Positions 21,214 through 33,606 of a stretch of 64,000 nt of DNA are shown piece by piece (the stretch's first letter is position 1; every line of letters begins with the position of its first letter). The DNA is from Adiantum capillus-veneris (Eukaryota > Streptophyta > Polypodiopsida > Polypodiales > Pteridaceae). The notes under the pieces were generated by a model, which was not told the origin of the DNA, did not search any database, and worked only from the letters and a program-made list of their open reading frames with translations. The DNA lies in the NCBI GenBank assembly GCA_014529385.2, contig CM043953.1:84890342-84954341 (forward strand). Reading direction: 5' to 3'. The translations under genes were made by a program, and so were the position numbers.

Positions 21214-24200
21214 TTGCTCAAGCTAATCCCGCCTTTCTGTGGTCATCTCTACTTCATAAGGCATGAGGGAATGATAGGTTTTGGTGTCAGGATCATAGAG
21301 TGTGCGCCTGCCTTTGGTGATCCTGGTTCTGGCCAGCTTGTGACAATGCGAAGCAGTATGCATCCATCCTTCTGGAAGAGGCTGATTAGTTTTGACCCGA
21401 GCTTCGAAAAGAATCTCAGCCATCTCCCTATATTGTGGTGCCAGGCCCGCCTTAGCTACAATATCCTTCTCAGGCAATTTAGAAGATTCGATAGTAAGTT
21501 GCAGCAGCTGATTAATGATCCTGGTCAGGCCCCTGATCTGAATCTTCCACTGACCCATACATATCCGGATCCTGTGCATCTCTTCTTTCAGTGCATGAAT
21601 ATCATTGAGTTGGAGAGCATCATTAAACAGTGTTTGCCAAGTTTTTCATTCCATAATCGATCGCTCATACCAATCCTGGAGCTCATCAATAATCTTGAAG
21701 TATGTAAGGCGATCAACTGGTTCTGGATGTTGAGGATAAAGTGCTGGAAAAAATATTGGCAGCTCTGTCTCTCTTGCTGGAAAGGCATACAAGAGAACTG
21801 GAGAATCATGCATGAATTCTAAAAAATTGAGAACAGCCTGGTTCTCTTGCTGCATCATCTTTCTGGTGATTCTCACTAGCTGAAACAATTTGCAGAGAGC
21901 AGTTGCCTGTTCTCCGACTGACATTCTAGTATGAGGTCCTTTGTCTGATCTTCAATAATGGCCCTTACTCTTTGATCCAAGACTCCTCTGGCAATTTGCA
22001 TCTGCACCGAAACCTCCTTTAACTGTTCCCTAACACCCTTCATACATTTGTAAGTTGGCTTGTTTCCCAGCAGAAGTTCTAATTCAAGGGCGAGAGAGCG
22101 ATGATCTGCAGTAGACTGTCTTTGCAAATGTGGGTTGGTCACTCTCTCTTCAGCAGTGATTATCCATTCAGGAACCCTTTCCAGTAGAGCTGGACTATGC
22201 TGGGATGCGCAGGTAAACGGCAAGCTTCTTGATCATGAAAAGCCAATGATTTCCAATGCTCCACCATTTCCCTGGCCCCGACATACAGCCTCTGAAACCG
22301 TTCCAGATAAGACAGGAGATTATCATCCTCCAGATATTGTCTGGTTATGGAAGCCTGCTGATGTCTCAATTGCATGTTTTAGGGTAATAAGCTGCAAGGA
22401 ATGCTGCTGATCAGCTACTGGTTCCTCATCTCGAACCTTGCTTTTCCCTTTAGCCTCCCTACTGAGCTGGGACTGATTTGTTGGCTGATTCCCAGTGTGA
22501 CTGGGATGTTGTTCTTCTGACTGCTAATTACCCAACTGTTGACCTTCATTCTGGCCCTCCTGTTGGCCCTCATTCTGGCCTGGCTGGTTTGGCTACGACT
22601 GACCTCCTTCAGTTGGCCCAGTGCCACTAGTACCAAGTCCTGGAGGTGGAGATGGAGGTGGGGCATCATCATCATCATTTGTATGTCCTTCTTCTTGGTC
22701 ATCCTCCTCCTTATTAGCTCCTTCGTCCTTATCTTCTTCTTCCTTGTCTTCTTCTGCTTCATTCAGGGAATTCTGCTCCTCAATATAATCCAGTATTGCT
22801 TGATTCATCAGAGCATTATTATACTTAGCCACTTTGTTCTGCAAATCACTCTGCATACACTCCATCAAAGACTTCAAATTTTCCAGATCAAAGACAACAT
22901 TGCCTGCTGGGTTTAAAATTTTAGCCAAGCTATTATAAATATATCTATCAGTGAGAGAAGCCTTCAGAGCGGTATGGCGAGTAAACAAGGAGTTGAAGTC
23001 AACTCTCTTTATTTTCAGCATCGTTTCAGCCCATTGGACAGCTCTCAACGCTTCATTCCTTTGTTGCTTGATGATCAGTATCTCAGACTATGCCTTAGCT
23101 AGCTTTTTGTTTAATAGCTCAATAACCCTATCTGAATGAGCTTCAAGTAGCCTATGTTGCATATTCTGCTCATCTCGTGCTATCTTGAGCTTCTGAATCT
23201 GGTCTTCAGCTTCCTTCAAGTCAGCTTTAGCCTTTTTCAGTTCATCTTCTGACCCTGCAGCATCCAACATTTGTCCCATATAGTTGACAATAGTATTCCA
23301 AGAAGACTAGATGAGAATTGAACATCCATCCTTTACTGTAGCTGGGTCAGAATCAATAGGCTCATATACTATCACTGGAGCCATATAAGGTAAGGATGCG
23401 TAATCAGCTTTTTGTAGAAGAAGACGCCCTTTCAATGGATGGGTCTGCATCTGCTGCAACCTGTCCTTCTTTACCAGGTGCAAAGTTTGTTCATTATTTG
23501 GAATACAAACACTACCCGATAAAGTTGAAGAAGCTAGACCTTTGCCTTTGTCCAATGGTCCTTTGCCTTTGTCCTCAGTCGACTGCTCCGCTACTTTCTC
23601 AAAAATTGCTGCTTTTGCTTGATCTTTGCCAGAACCAGTAGCGACTGTACTATGTCCTACTTAGGCACAGTATTCAGAGCAGGTTGCTTCCTAGTTTGGC
23701 TCACTATAGCCTTTTCAGTATTCACAGTCTTAACCTGACTCTCTATCTGCTTCAGAAACGCACTACTCTTAGTTAGTGTAGTCTTTGGTTTCTTCGAACT
23801 ACCAGCCTGATCTTCAGTGGCTTTCCTTTTCAGACCAGTTGGAGTGGTCTGACTCTCCATAGCTTCGTCATCTGAGGACAGATCAATATTCTTGGGTTCT
23901 GAAACTAGCTTCTCCCTCCAGCCCTTTTTACCTGTCCATGAACCTCTGGAGCAGTGGCCCAATACAAGAAGTGCCAAACATACCAAGCTTTAAAAACATT
24001 CTGGGATTTTAACTTGGCAGTTTGCTGGAGCACATTGTGTGACAGGATTTGACAAAGGTTAATAGAGACCTTTGAATCCAATGTCTTGGCCAACAGCATA
24101 GCAAAGAATTTCTCAGATACATATGTTGGATTATATTTAAGGCTTACTGCTTCAGCCACAAACCTGTAAGCAGTAGAGGCTTCCAGTCCTGCTCTACTGG

Positions 24201-24698
24201 AATCCCTTGACCACTGGCCTTGCGCTTGCGCTTAGCCGCTTCATCCTCCTTTAGGACTATACTTATCTGCTGTGGGGTGGCCACAAATGGCTTGGGCTCA
24301 TTGGGCATCCGGAATGCAAAAGCTATGTCTTCTGGTGTAGCCGACACCTTTTGACCATTCACTATGGCACTGCCATCTTCAGAATCGAAAGACTCAAGAA
24401 CCTGCTTTATGATGTCTGCGTCGAAAGCGATTCTTGTGGCTTGCAGAACAACTCGTAGATCCCATAGTTGTAGCAAAGCCATTACTTGGTCGGTGAATAC
24501 ATAGCGTTGAATCTTACTGTACGGAATGATGGGAAGGCTTGTCTTTGCAGCAGTAACAATGGCTTGGGTTTCCTCAAGAGACTCCTGCATCTTGTCTGAG
24601 CGCTTCTTCCTACCCATATACTGTGAAGACGACAAAACAGGCGAAGGAGAAGAAGACTTACTTGATGTGTCAAAGCCGTACCCAGGTGTCGCTGGCAA
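21214..24698 (-). pseudogene. family F long ORF between integrase and 3' LTR (env position)
   Basis: A chain of minus-strand frames reads in order from 24698 to 21223 and looks like one protein of roughly 1,100 residues broken by several frameshifts and stops. N-terminal part: KIQRYVFTDQVMALLQLWDL and SATPEDIAFAFRMPNEP, continuing after a frameshift with AEAVSLKYNPTYVSEKFFAM. Then comes a basic, NLS-like segment (GLKRKATEDQ, SSKKPKTT), a coiled coil (23088-23279, heptad-like, rich in K/E/L), an Asp/Glu-rich and proline-rich stretch (22593-22760) and a helical C-terminal part. No signal peptide or membrane segment is visible, so it is not a typical envelope protein. Position matches the extra ORF of Athila/Tat-type elements. 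Function unknown. Confidence 0.7.
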
Positions 24699-25034
24699 AG
24701 CTAGTCAACAGTCAATTGTCTCTTCAAAGGACGAGGTCTGCGGCTATAGCGAAGAAACTTCAGAGCTTGGCGATGGCGAATGAATAACGGGAGAAAATTG
24801 TCGCGTAGGGGATTTGTGAGGAAAAATGCCGACTCTCCTGACTGTTATACGTGTTCGAACCATAAAAGCTCCACCACTCACCGCTCCTAGACTTATGTGC
24901 GTCGCTGCTGTCCTGGCAGACATGCATTGGACAAGACTTCTATCCATCCTTGAAATGATTACTACTGGCGTGCCATTTGACCGTTGGGTGGTTAAAAATT
25001 GAAAAGTGTGTTCCCACTGATACTGGACTGGTTT

Positions 25035-25663
25035 CTAGTCTGGGTTGATCACACTGGTACTGATTCTAAGATCAGTCTGGTTTGGTTTCACTGGTACTGG
25101 TTCTGAAGTTGGAACTGGTTGCACATGAAAAAGCCCAAAAATATCCAATTCTGGTATCTCTTGATCTGTAGTTCCCAATTCCCTAGTACCTTGTTCTTGC
25201 CCCAGTCTCTCTAGTTTCTGAATAGTAAAGCTTGATCTTTGCACCATTATATACTCCTGGCAACAATAATCCAGATAAATCTTTTAGTCTTACTGTACCA
25301 TTGGAGAAGACCCAGTCTACCTCAAATGGTCCTGCCCAGGCAATCTTCAGGTTTGGCTTCTTCGGACCCAGTCTAGACTAATAGAGAGCACCAAATCTCC
25401 TTTCTGAAATTCCTGAACCTTAATTCAATGATCATGACAGTGCTTCCTTCGTTGTTGAACAATTTCTTGTTCCAGCGTAGCCCACTGCCTGAGTTCATCT
25501 AACTGCATAAGCTCATCTAGGCGCTTTTTCAGATTGTGGTTGAAGTCTAAGCCATACTTCACAGCCATTCTCAGACTTGGGATAACAAACTCCATAGTAA
25601 CCACAGCTGGTCGCGCTTGATTTGAAGAGTGAGTTGAGATAAAGATTCCATGAAGGTCCAAAT
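25035..25663 (-). pseudogene. integrase C-terminus (GPF/Y-type module), family F
   Basis: Minus-strand frames carry EFVIPSLRMA, LDELRQWATLEQEIVQQRRK and then, in the next frame, GDLVLYSRLGPK and WAGPFEVDW, the typical end of a gypsy integrase before the GPF/Y box. The upstream integrase core is missing: similarity ends near 25663. It immediately precedes, in transcription order, the env-position ORF. Confidence 0.8.
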
Positions 25664-26823
25664 CCTAACAGGTGTTTCTTGTCCATTAGCATTGCCCCTT
25701 ATCTTTTTTGCATCTATGTTTGTCTGCTTGGATTGTGAGCATAATATTCAGTGTCTTTGTTTAGTACCAAACATTAAATTCAATGTAATTTTTTGTCATA
25801 ATCACTTGTCTAGGTTTAAAAATCAAGCAGTCCGGCTAAGCTAGTTTGGCCAAGCTAGGTGTTAAAGATCTTCTCTTAATACCATGGGGAATGCCTTCCT
25901 AATAATCAATGACTACTTAGGTTCTTAATCCTATTTAGGCAACATTGTGTGAAATGTACTAGGGCTTTCTAGTGGGCTTAGTCCCTATTGACCTTTAGTT
26001 TAAGTATTATAAAGGGAGTTTACTAGTGTGATGAGCCTGGGGAGGGTAACAATGTTATATGACCCCCCAAAGTTACAAAATTAAAATGCTGAAAACGAAC
26101 AAACAAAAAATCAAAGTGCCACAATGTAAAATCTGAAGCTGGAAGAGAAATCTCAGCTTGATTTGGTACTTCACTCACATGTATCGCCTATGGTACTAGA
26201 GCTCTAGAGGTTCCCAGTGTGGGCGCTTTTCCTTGAAAAGCAAAAAACCCAAGGCATACAAAATAAGCACACACATCAAAATTGAATCATTGTGAAAAGA
26301 CTTCGGGGGGTCAAAGAAAAGAAAATAAATCAGGCGATGATTTCATGAGCGATTCCTCTTATCGTAGCTTAAGTACAAGGTCTTCTAGGTATAGCCTCTA
26401 GTCAGCCCTCAAACATGAAATACTTGGCTCTTGCGATTAAACAACTTAATTGACCAGAGAAAATTACGAAGCTTACCCATGGTATTAATAGTCGATCTTT
26501 AGTGCCTTTCGATCATAATTAGCGACCCTAGACTTGTTTAATTTTTTATCTTTACATCTGTTTATGCGTTTTATTACATTGCAATTTCATCTTTATTGTT
26601 TGCTGACAAATGGTTTAAAATTTTGTTACCAATCAATTTGTCTATCTAAAAGTGCATATGCTTTTTAATTGTATATGAGAATGCAATTACTGTGCCAATG
26701 TTGTTTGATTTTGCAGTGACTGAGGAAGGCTAAGGACATTCATCTCAAATGCTCTTCCACCTCGACGAACGAGCTTCAACTCAATAGCTTCCAAGGACGG
26801 AATCTACATCAGGAAGGGGGACA
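25664..26823. other. unassigned DNA
   Basis: No recognisable domain. The last dozen bases (AGGAAGGGGGACA) are purine rich and abut the E-type LTR, so they may be the polypurine tract and a remnant of another E element. A TTTTGCAG run near 26710 resembles a splice acceptor but has no supporting exon. Confidence 0.4.
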
Positions 26824-27143
26824 TGTTAACCCTCATGGCTCACGAACACCATATCACCTACAACAGACGTTGTATTATTTACTTGGTAGAGTCAAGTACC
26901 GGGCTTGTCGGTCCAATAGGAAAATGGTAAGAGTGATCGCTGATGAGAGGCGCACTATAACTAGAACATTCAAGGGATTAGTTGGCTAAGCATGGGTGCC
27001 CAAGTGTGAATGGGGTGAGCTCATATAAAAGTCAACTAAACCTAAAATTCACTCATTCTCTCATTTGTGCAATTGAAGAGTGCTCTTGCTTCGTCTCCAT
27101 CTTCTTCTTCATCATCTCCTTGTGTGTGTGTGTGTGTGTATGC

Positions 27144-27227
<84 letters not shown>

Positions 27228-27452
27228 TCGAGCATTGCGGCGGCACGGCGGCGGCGAGGCGGTTGAGCGCGGCGTCTCCCTCTTCTTCGCGGCGAGGAAT
27301 CCTCCACGAAGCAAGCGCAGAGCGGTGAGTGACACACCATCGTCATCTTTGAGCTTACTAGTTTAGGCTTGTTGTGTGCTTGGAGCCATTTGTGGCTCGC
27401 ACGTGGTGTATCGGCAAGTTCCTTGCATTGACACGTGTGACATACGCGCACA
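26824..27452 (+). repeat. family E LTR (solo or 3' LTR)
   Basis: It begins TGTTAACCCTCATGG and ends CGCGCACA. It matches 54106-54744 throughout, including the block GTACCGGGCTTGTCGG. A TATA box (TATAAAA, 27024-27030) is followed by a GT run (27122-27139) and an 80-base GA run (27146-27224), both at the same relative position in the other copy. No PBS follows on the right, so it is a solo LTR or the 3' LTR of a lost element. Confidence 0.85.
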
Positions 27453-27557
27453 GTAGGAGAAACTATGAAAAAATGCGGCCATCTGCTCAAGTGACATGCC
27501 GACCGGAGTAACAAGAAAATTGAAGCTCGGAGAGTATGTCTCCTTGTCATTGGCCAT
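27453..27557 (-). pseudogene. truncated N-terminus of a retroelement Gag (element G)
   Basis: A minus-strand frame begins at ATG 27557, with MANDKETYSPSFNFLVTPVG and MSLEQMAAFFHSF visible, and is cut by the E LTR at 27452. It is preceded, in its own orientation, by a leader and a PBS-like site at 27914-27931. It is probably the start of a polyprotein; whether Ty1/copia or Ty3/gypsy cannot be told from so few residues. Confidence 0.5.
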
Positions 27558-27913
27558 GGCTGCAAAAATAATTTAAAAACACATATACAATACGTTAATT
27601 CATTTAACCATAAATGAGTAACTCAAGCAATGCAAATAACTATCAAAAAGACATGCAACACAAATCACTATGTATTCGCTGTTGGCTAATAATCAAAATC
27701 CATTAATCATAAGTAGACATTACAAGAGAGTTCTTAACACAAATCACTAGTCAATCTCTCATCTTCTATGAGAGCTGATACACCAAAGACGTCTATCTCA
27801 ATTACTAGTCAATCACTAGTCGACCTGCTGCTGATGCTCACCAAATCTCACACAAATTAGAGAAAGTGAGCAGGCAGGGGCTGGCGATGGTGATGACTAT
27901 GTCTAGGAGGATG

Positions 27914-28177
27914 TAACCTACTCTAATACCAATTGTTGGAAGTAGGCTTGAAGAGAAACACACACAAATTGAAGAAGATGAATAAGCTCAAGGAACACAA
28001 CAAAGAGTATGTATTTTGTAGTGCACAATGAACGATCAGTTAGCCTTAGAATGATTTGCACATATACAATGCACGAAAGAAAAAACTCCTACTAAGGGAA
28101 AAATGCCTCGACATTCCTAAGTGTGTTCACGCACATTAATACCACATATGTATAGTAATAGAGAAAACAAATCTTTG
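27914..28177 (-). mobile_element. 5' end of LTR element G: PBS and partial LTR
   Basis: On the minus strand TGGTATTAGAGTAGGTTA (27914-27931) is a degenerate initiator-Met PBS, differing from the canonical TGGTATCAGAGC by one base in the core. The LTR starts with TGTTGGAAGTAGGC at 27934 on the plus strand and is interrupted near 28178 by the second inverted-repeat element. The partner LTR is not in the window. Confidence 0.6.
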
Positions 28178-28602
28178 TTTAACACTGCCATGCTATCCTT
28201 GCCCATATGAATGCAGCAATTTTGTGAGGGGTTAGAGTTGATTCGAGTCCCTTATACAAAATCCTTGCATTCGCATAAATAGGGGTAGCATGGTATCTTT
28301 AAATGAAGATTTTTGTTATTCACTCCACTAAAAATGATAGAGTTTCTCACCAAAATTCTCATTAACGGACAATGCTTCAAGGGGCCCATCGATCGCATGG
28401 CCTCGGAATTGAAGTCGAGCACCTAAGCAAGCGGGAATGTACATCCTCGTAGGCTCCTAGTCACAAGCACAGGCTGAAATCTATTGCCCTCACTACTAGC
28501 AACTCTATTCTGTGCAAATTCCTGGACTCACATGGATAGCGTTAGGGTGGGTGCTGGGCAAGAGTAGCCATGGCGGGGGTAGCACCCTCACGTTGTCGTG
28601 CC
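28178..28602. mobile_element. MITE-like inverted-repeat element, copy 2 (diverged)
   Basis: It follows copy 1 from TTTAACACTGCCATGCTA through GAGCACCTAAGCAAGCGGG and CTGGACTCACATGGA to GGGGGTAGCACCCTC. The inner inverted arms are still visible (GCAGCAATTTTGTGAGGGG against CAAAATCCTTGCATTCGC). The left outer terminal repeat is missing and there are many substitutions, so this copy is older. Confidence 0.7.
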
Positions 28603-30313
28603 GCTCCGCTCCCATGACAAGAAAATGAGCAAGGGGAAGCCAATTGGGTGTATTTGAATCCTGCATGATTATTCAGCAAATATAAGGGCTTGCTAACAAG
28701 CCAATTTATAAGCTAAAAGTGTGCAGACGCGGCTCTAAGGACCAAAATATGTCTTGGTAATGCTAAATAGTGAGTATGCTTGAAGTGGTCATAGCTAGGA
28801 TTTTATTAATCAAAGTTGAAGTACTTGAAGGGCTCTACGTTCCTGTCTTTACGGCTCGTCAATCGGAGCTACGGATAAGAAGTTATGACAGTTTTAAGTT
28901 GAGTCAATAGCAGATCCGTACCGGATTGAGCACCTGCTGATAAAAGGTCAAAGATGAAAGGAATGCATGGGTCCAAAGTGCTCAATTCCAGGAGCATGTC
29001 AGTCTTTCTAGTTCATCAATCGGGGTTTTGGTTGGCAAGATATGGCCAGTTTAAGTATCGCGGGGGGACTGGTTTCGAACCGCCCTGGTCGCCCTGATCT
29101 TAATGCAGTGCGTGCCCAATATGTATGACAAATGTGGGCCAATGCGAAAGCTTTTTTTATAATATATATCTAATGCCTAGCCTTGACGGACACTGATACT
29201 TGCATCTTGAAAGCTATGATGCCATTCAAAGCACCAGAACGGGCAACAAAGTGATATTGCTAGTCGGAAATGTTGGAATTAAAGTCATGAGTGGCTTTGC
29301 TTTGGCCGGCATGTCATCCCTTGCGACGGCCGTGGCGGCACCAGGGAGAAGCTTAGCAAGCTTGGCCGGTATGCATGCCAAATGTGATGCCTTCTACTTG
29401 CAAGCATTGCTTGGCCGATATGTATGCCAAATGCGGTGCCCTACAAAGACATAAAGCCTGCCGCCCAAAAAACTTGAAGCTATGGCCGCCTAAGGGCCAC
29501 TAAGACCGGTCGCCCACTAACAAAGGCCGCCCGCCCAAGCCAACCAAGGTCGCCCATTTAAAGGGCTTTTAATGTGACGCCAAGCAAAGAAAAGCCATGG
29601 TGGCAGTTCCAGCGGACGAGGAGGGAGCTCGCGGGCTCACGCTAGCCAGCATAGCGCTAAGATGTTGTAAGGTCTCTGACCCCGATCAAAAAGAACACCA
29701 TTATACCTTGAAATGAAAATAATGGAATAAGTTACTATTTTTAGCAGTTTTCCAGATTCTGTCAGTGCCATGATGTTTAAAATGTTTTAAAGCTCCAAAA
29801 TGTGAATTAAAATAATAAAAATTCCAAAAATAGTAAGTTTTTGGTCACCTAACCCGTTCAGTTTTGATCGTCTCGAAAAACTGCACCCGTATCCCGAATT
29901 TCAAAAAAATGCATTTTCGGACCCCGGGGGTTGCTAAATATGGCAGGTCCAGTACATCTTATTAGAGCTCCGTATAGAAATTTACGGCATCAAAATCCGA
30001 CTCGTATGACCCGTTTTAGCCTAAAATCAATTTTTCCAAAAATTGAGCGGGGAGGCACCGGAGCCTGGGACTGTGTGGGAACAGGTTCCAGGCCACTCCA
30101 AACCAGCTTTAGCAGCTAGGGGGCGCCCTCTTGCCTTGTGGGAGTCCTGGGAAAGCTGCCAAGCCAGTAACTAAGTCTCAGAGTCAGTTAAACTAGCCAA
30201 CCTGACACTTGGTGAGTAGGGAACTAGACTTGCCATGCTTAATTGGAGAAGCTCCCAGATGCATTTAGCAACCCAGGTCGATTTTCAGCTTGTAGGGGCC
30301 TATTTAAAGACCT

Positions 30314-30375
<62 letters not shown>

Positions 30376-31240
30376 ATGCTCATACACACACACAGTGCAT
30401 ACACACACACCTACACACACTGGGAAGGTGCTGCCGGTTCACACACCTTTTGAAGGAGAAGCAAGGAGGAAGGTGCTGCCGAATTCTCATCTCAAGAAGC
30501 TCGATTAGATCAAAAAATAGAGAAGATTATCAGCCCTTAATCACGGTAACCACGGTTTAATTAATGCTATCTGTAAATTCCTTTCTCTACCATCATAATT
30601 TCTCGTCTATTATGCTTATTTCTAGTCGTAATTCTCTATAATTACTCTCTAAATTCTCCTTAACCATATTTTATTATGTAATCATCATCCCATAGCTGAA
30701 TTATCAGCCATTCATCACTCTTAATTAATGATTAGTGCATGATTATTATAATTTTCTCTCTCTAGGTAGCATAGAAATTAATCGGTAAGCTGGTAATTGT
30801 GTAGATTGATGAGAGTCACTCTTTCTATCACGCATTAATATTGTAGCTGATTTAGATTCACCTCTGTTATGCATTAAGATATAATTAAGGTAAGATTAAT
30901 CTGTCATTAAGTCTCTAAGAGGTGGTTTTTCTCACACCTATGCATGCGGTGATTCTGCACCCTCTAATTGCTAGGAAAGAGATTAATCGTGCTTAATTCA
31001 TCTCTCTGGTAATTCCATTAGTGAAATCCTATTATTCTTAATCATGTAAGCCGAGTAATTATCTTTAGAGCCGGTTCCCATAGGATTATGTGTCATCAAT
31101 AATGATTGCTATATGGAAAAATCTAAACCTCTCATGTAGCAGGCATTGTTTGATGTTGCTAATCTATCATTGGCTTGTTATGACGCTTGCGGACATTAGC
31201 TCTTTTCTCCAAGTTAATTATTTAAAGTAGTGAATTTAAA
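28603..31240. other. unassigned DNA, possibly an old LTR with promoter
   Basis: No gene was recognised in 28603-29640, although the block 29270-29560 repeats the words GGCCGGCATG / GGCCGGTATGCATGCCAAATG / GGCCGATATGTATGCCAAATG loosely. From 29640 the sequence has a TATTTAAAG box (30301) and then the CA tract, which would suit an LTR or promoter. 30545-31240 is AT rich, intron- or leader-like. No terminal repeats were paired. Confidence 0.35.
30321..30373. repeat. CA microsatellite
   Basis: An uninterrupted CA run, followed by further short CA blocks to about 30420. It lies just downstream of the TATTTAAAG motif. Confidence 0.92.
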
Positions 31241-31411
31241 ATGGCCCCGGTTAAGAGGACTCGCTTTGGTGGAGCCCACGACCACAAGGCAGGAACGAGC
31301 AAGGTGAACGGGAAGGGAAAAGCTCCCATGGAAGAACAACTACCGGCCATCTCACAGGCCATCGATGAAGAAATGGAAGAGGTAGATCATAATTTCATTC
31401 AAGTTGTTTAA
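31241..31411 (+). CDS. small ORF, 56 codons, unknown
   Basis: ATG 31241 to TAA 31411. The protein starts MAPVKRTRFGGAHDHKAG and continues basic then acidic (KGKAPMEEQLP, IDEEMEEVDHNF). It could be a first coding exon (a GAAGAG|GTAGAT donor-like junction lies near 31379) or the start of a retroelement Gag; the F Gag also begins with MAPKTNRG. There is no other support. Confidence 0.3.
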   Translation: MAPVKRTRFGGAHDHKAGTSKVNGKGKAPMEEQLPAISQAIDEEMEEVDHNFIQVV

Positions 31412-31674
31412 TTTAACATTGCACACGTTTAGTTAGGAATGAAAATATCCCCAAACATGTTGGAGAAATCCGACGGAAACCTCGGCATTGAATTCATTGT
31501 ACGTTAAGTTCTAAAGTAGGAAGGAAATGATTGATGGGTATGTTGGTTAAAATTAGGAAAGAATGTCTGCTAGGGAAAATTTAGCTCGACATGTTCATTT
31601 TATTTCCAATGTTGAATCAGTCCTGACCCCCCTACTGATCACAGGGGGCAGAGTTCCTCGTTAAGGGCTCTTGA

Positions 31675-31791
31675 ATCCACGACTTGCTTTTTATGCGGTG
31701 GATACCCACGACTTGCTTTCTATGCGGTGGGAACCCACGTCTTGCTTTCTATGCGGTGGGAGTGTCCATGACGTGCTTTCTATGCGGTGGA
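31675..31791. repeat. four-copy ~30-bp tandem repeat
   Basis: Four successive units share CCACGACTTGCTTTCTATGC followed by GGTGG, with small changes (GTCTTG, GACGTG). Each unit is bounded by CCAC and GTGG, so every unit can pair with itself or its neighbours. No reading frame is conserved. Confidence 0.85.
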
Positions 31792-33606
31792 CATACCTAG
31801 TTGTATGGGCAGCTAGGCGACAACGGGAGGAGTGAACTCTCGCTGGAGGGGGGATGTTGTACCTCCAGAACATTGGAACTTTTATGAATAAGTTTGAGTA
31901 GAATTTTTACTAGAATTCTGTCTTGGTGCTGTTTGCAATACTGGTTGAAGGGCTGTCTTAACGAACAATGTGATTTGGAATTAAACAAGGAATATCTATG
32001 TTGAACAATGTTTGTGGTAGTAATTAGGTCACACAAGGAAGTGTGAGTGTGGGGGTGGAAAGTGGGGGCTTGGCTCAGGTTGCCAATGCCTACGAGATGG
32101 GTGGTCCCGATTGGTCGGGAACTCTGTCCCCATAGTGCTTACTTCGATATTAATAATACTCATTGCACCTAGAGCGGTGAAATCTCGAGAGTACGTGCCT
32201 CTGAAACATGGGGAAAAAGACACTCGGGGTTTCTCTCCTCTTGGAAGGTGAGTCTTAGGATCGTTAGATAGTTCAAGTACGTTTCCCCTGCGAGGTGGAG
32301 CTAGATCTCCCTGCTAGTAGGCTCAAACTCGATTCACCTTGTGATGAGAGATCGTCCGCTAGTCGAACCCTGAACCATTTTGTTTGCTTCCGCAATAGAT
32401 CTAGTGGCCACTAGGTTCGCCATCAAATCCGCTGGTTGATACGGCGGGGTGGGGACCTCACAGATGTCCTCACCGCAGAAACGAAAGTTGCTGGAAGTCT
32501 CCTCGCGCATATTTTCAGCACCAGCCATGCAGTGTTTGATGCAGTCCGAAAAACGGCCTGCCATGTCATAGGAAGGGTACCCATTAGGGACATCGCTAAT
32601 GGGTAGGCACTTTTTTTAGCAAGAGGGAGGCCCATGCAACCTATAAAGGAAAAAGGGGTGGCTCTTGGGGGCTCTCTCTCGTTTTTGTGGGAAGCTCTCT
32701 CCTCTTTTTCGAAGGACGGCCTTCTCTCCCGGGAAGGAAGCTAAGAAGCCATAATCCTTAACACACATTAGCCGAGCCTAATCTCTAATCTCTTAAGCCA
32801 TAACCTTAATCTCTAAACCGAGCCACCATAATCCTAAGCTCTAGACTAAGCCCATCATAATCTACCGAATCCTACTGCTAAGACAACATCTTAATCCAAA
32901 ACCCCATATTGATTCAAATTCTATCTTCTTCTCGTTCATTTAAGCCATAAAATCCAAGCCGCAATTCTAAACCGAAACCTGAGCCACAATTGTAAGCCAA
33001 ATCGACATTCCTGAGGCCGTTCCAAATCGAAGCTCACATAGCCATAGCGGAAGGTAAATCAATTTTCTTTCAATCTTGAAGCAACAGGAGGGAACGAATC
33101 AGATCAGTAATGATTGTCTCGATTAGCACCTGGCTTAAGACAAGTTCAAAAAGCCAATCTTCCTTATTACCAACATGACCCAAACATAGACAAGGAAGTG
33201 GACATTTACAAGAATGGAATGTAGGTTTGAATTTGCAGGGAAATGGACATTTTTTAATCAACCTTGTAGGGAGCACAAACGCCTCCTTTAACGATTGATT
33301 AATCATGGATACTATTTATTATTTGGTTTAAGTTAAAGTGTCTATTTTGAGCTCTGTTTTCGTTAATTGTGTTTGTTGCTACTCTTTTCCCCGCACCTCT
33401 CAGCCAGAGGCCGGGTGCCCAGTGCCTTGCCGACTCACCTTTCGAATACAAATCCCCCGACAACGTAGATATGCGGCCTAACATGTTACACACCACACCC
33501 AAGGAAAAATTGGATTGTGTCGAGTCGAATGCCAACGCATGCCCAAGTTGCGAGGAAAGCTTGGTAGAAATGTTGGGGAAAAGCTAAGGGGCTAGGGGTT
33601 GAGGGA
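31792..33606. other. unassigned DNA with a weak promoter-like stretch
   Basis: The minus-strand frame at 32334-32564 has no recognisable domain. A CTATAAAGG box near 32640 followed by a CT-rich leader resembles an LTR promoter, but no paired repeat was found. 32760-33010 is full of TAAGCC/CCATAATC-like words, possibly a decayed repeat. Confidence 0.35.
33485..33568. repeat. ~85-bp dispersed repeat, copy 2
   Basis: It starts TGTTACACACCA and contains AATTGGATTGTGTCGAGTCG, as at 20139-20222. Confidence 0.75.

Noticed and set aside
31675-31791. CRISPR-like array
   Set aside because: Units are directly contiguous without unique spacers, and the DNA is a plant nuclear sequence.
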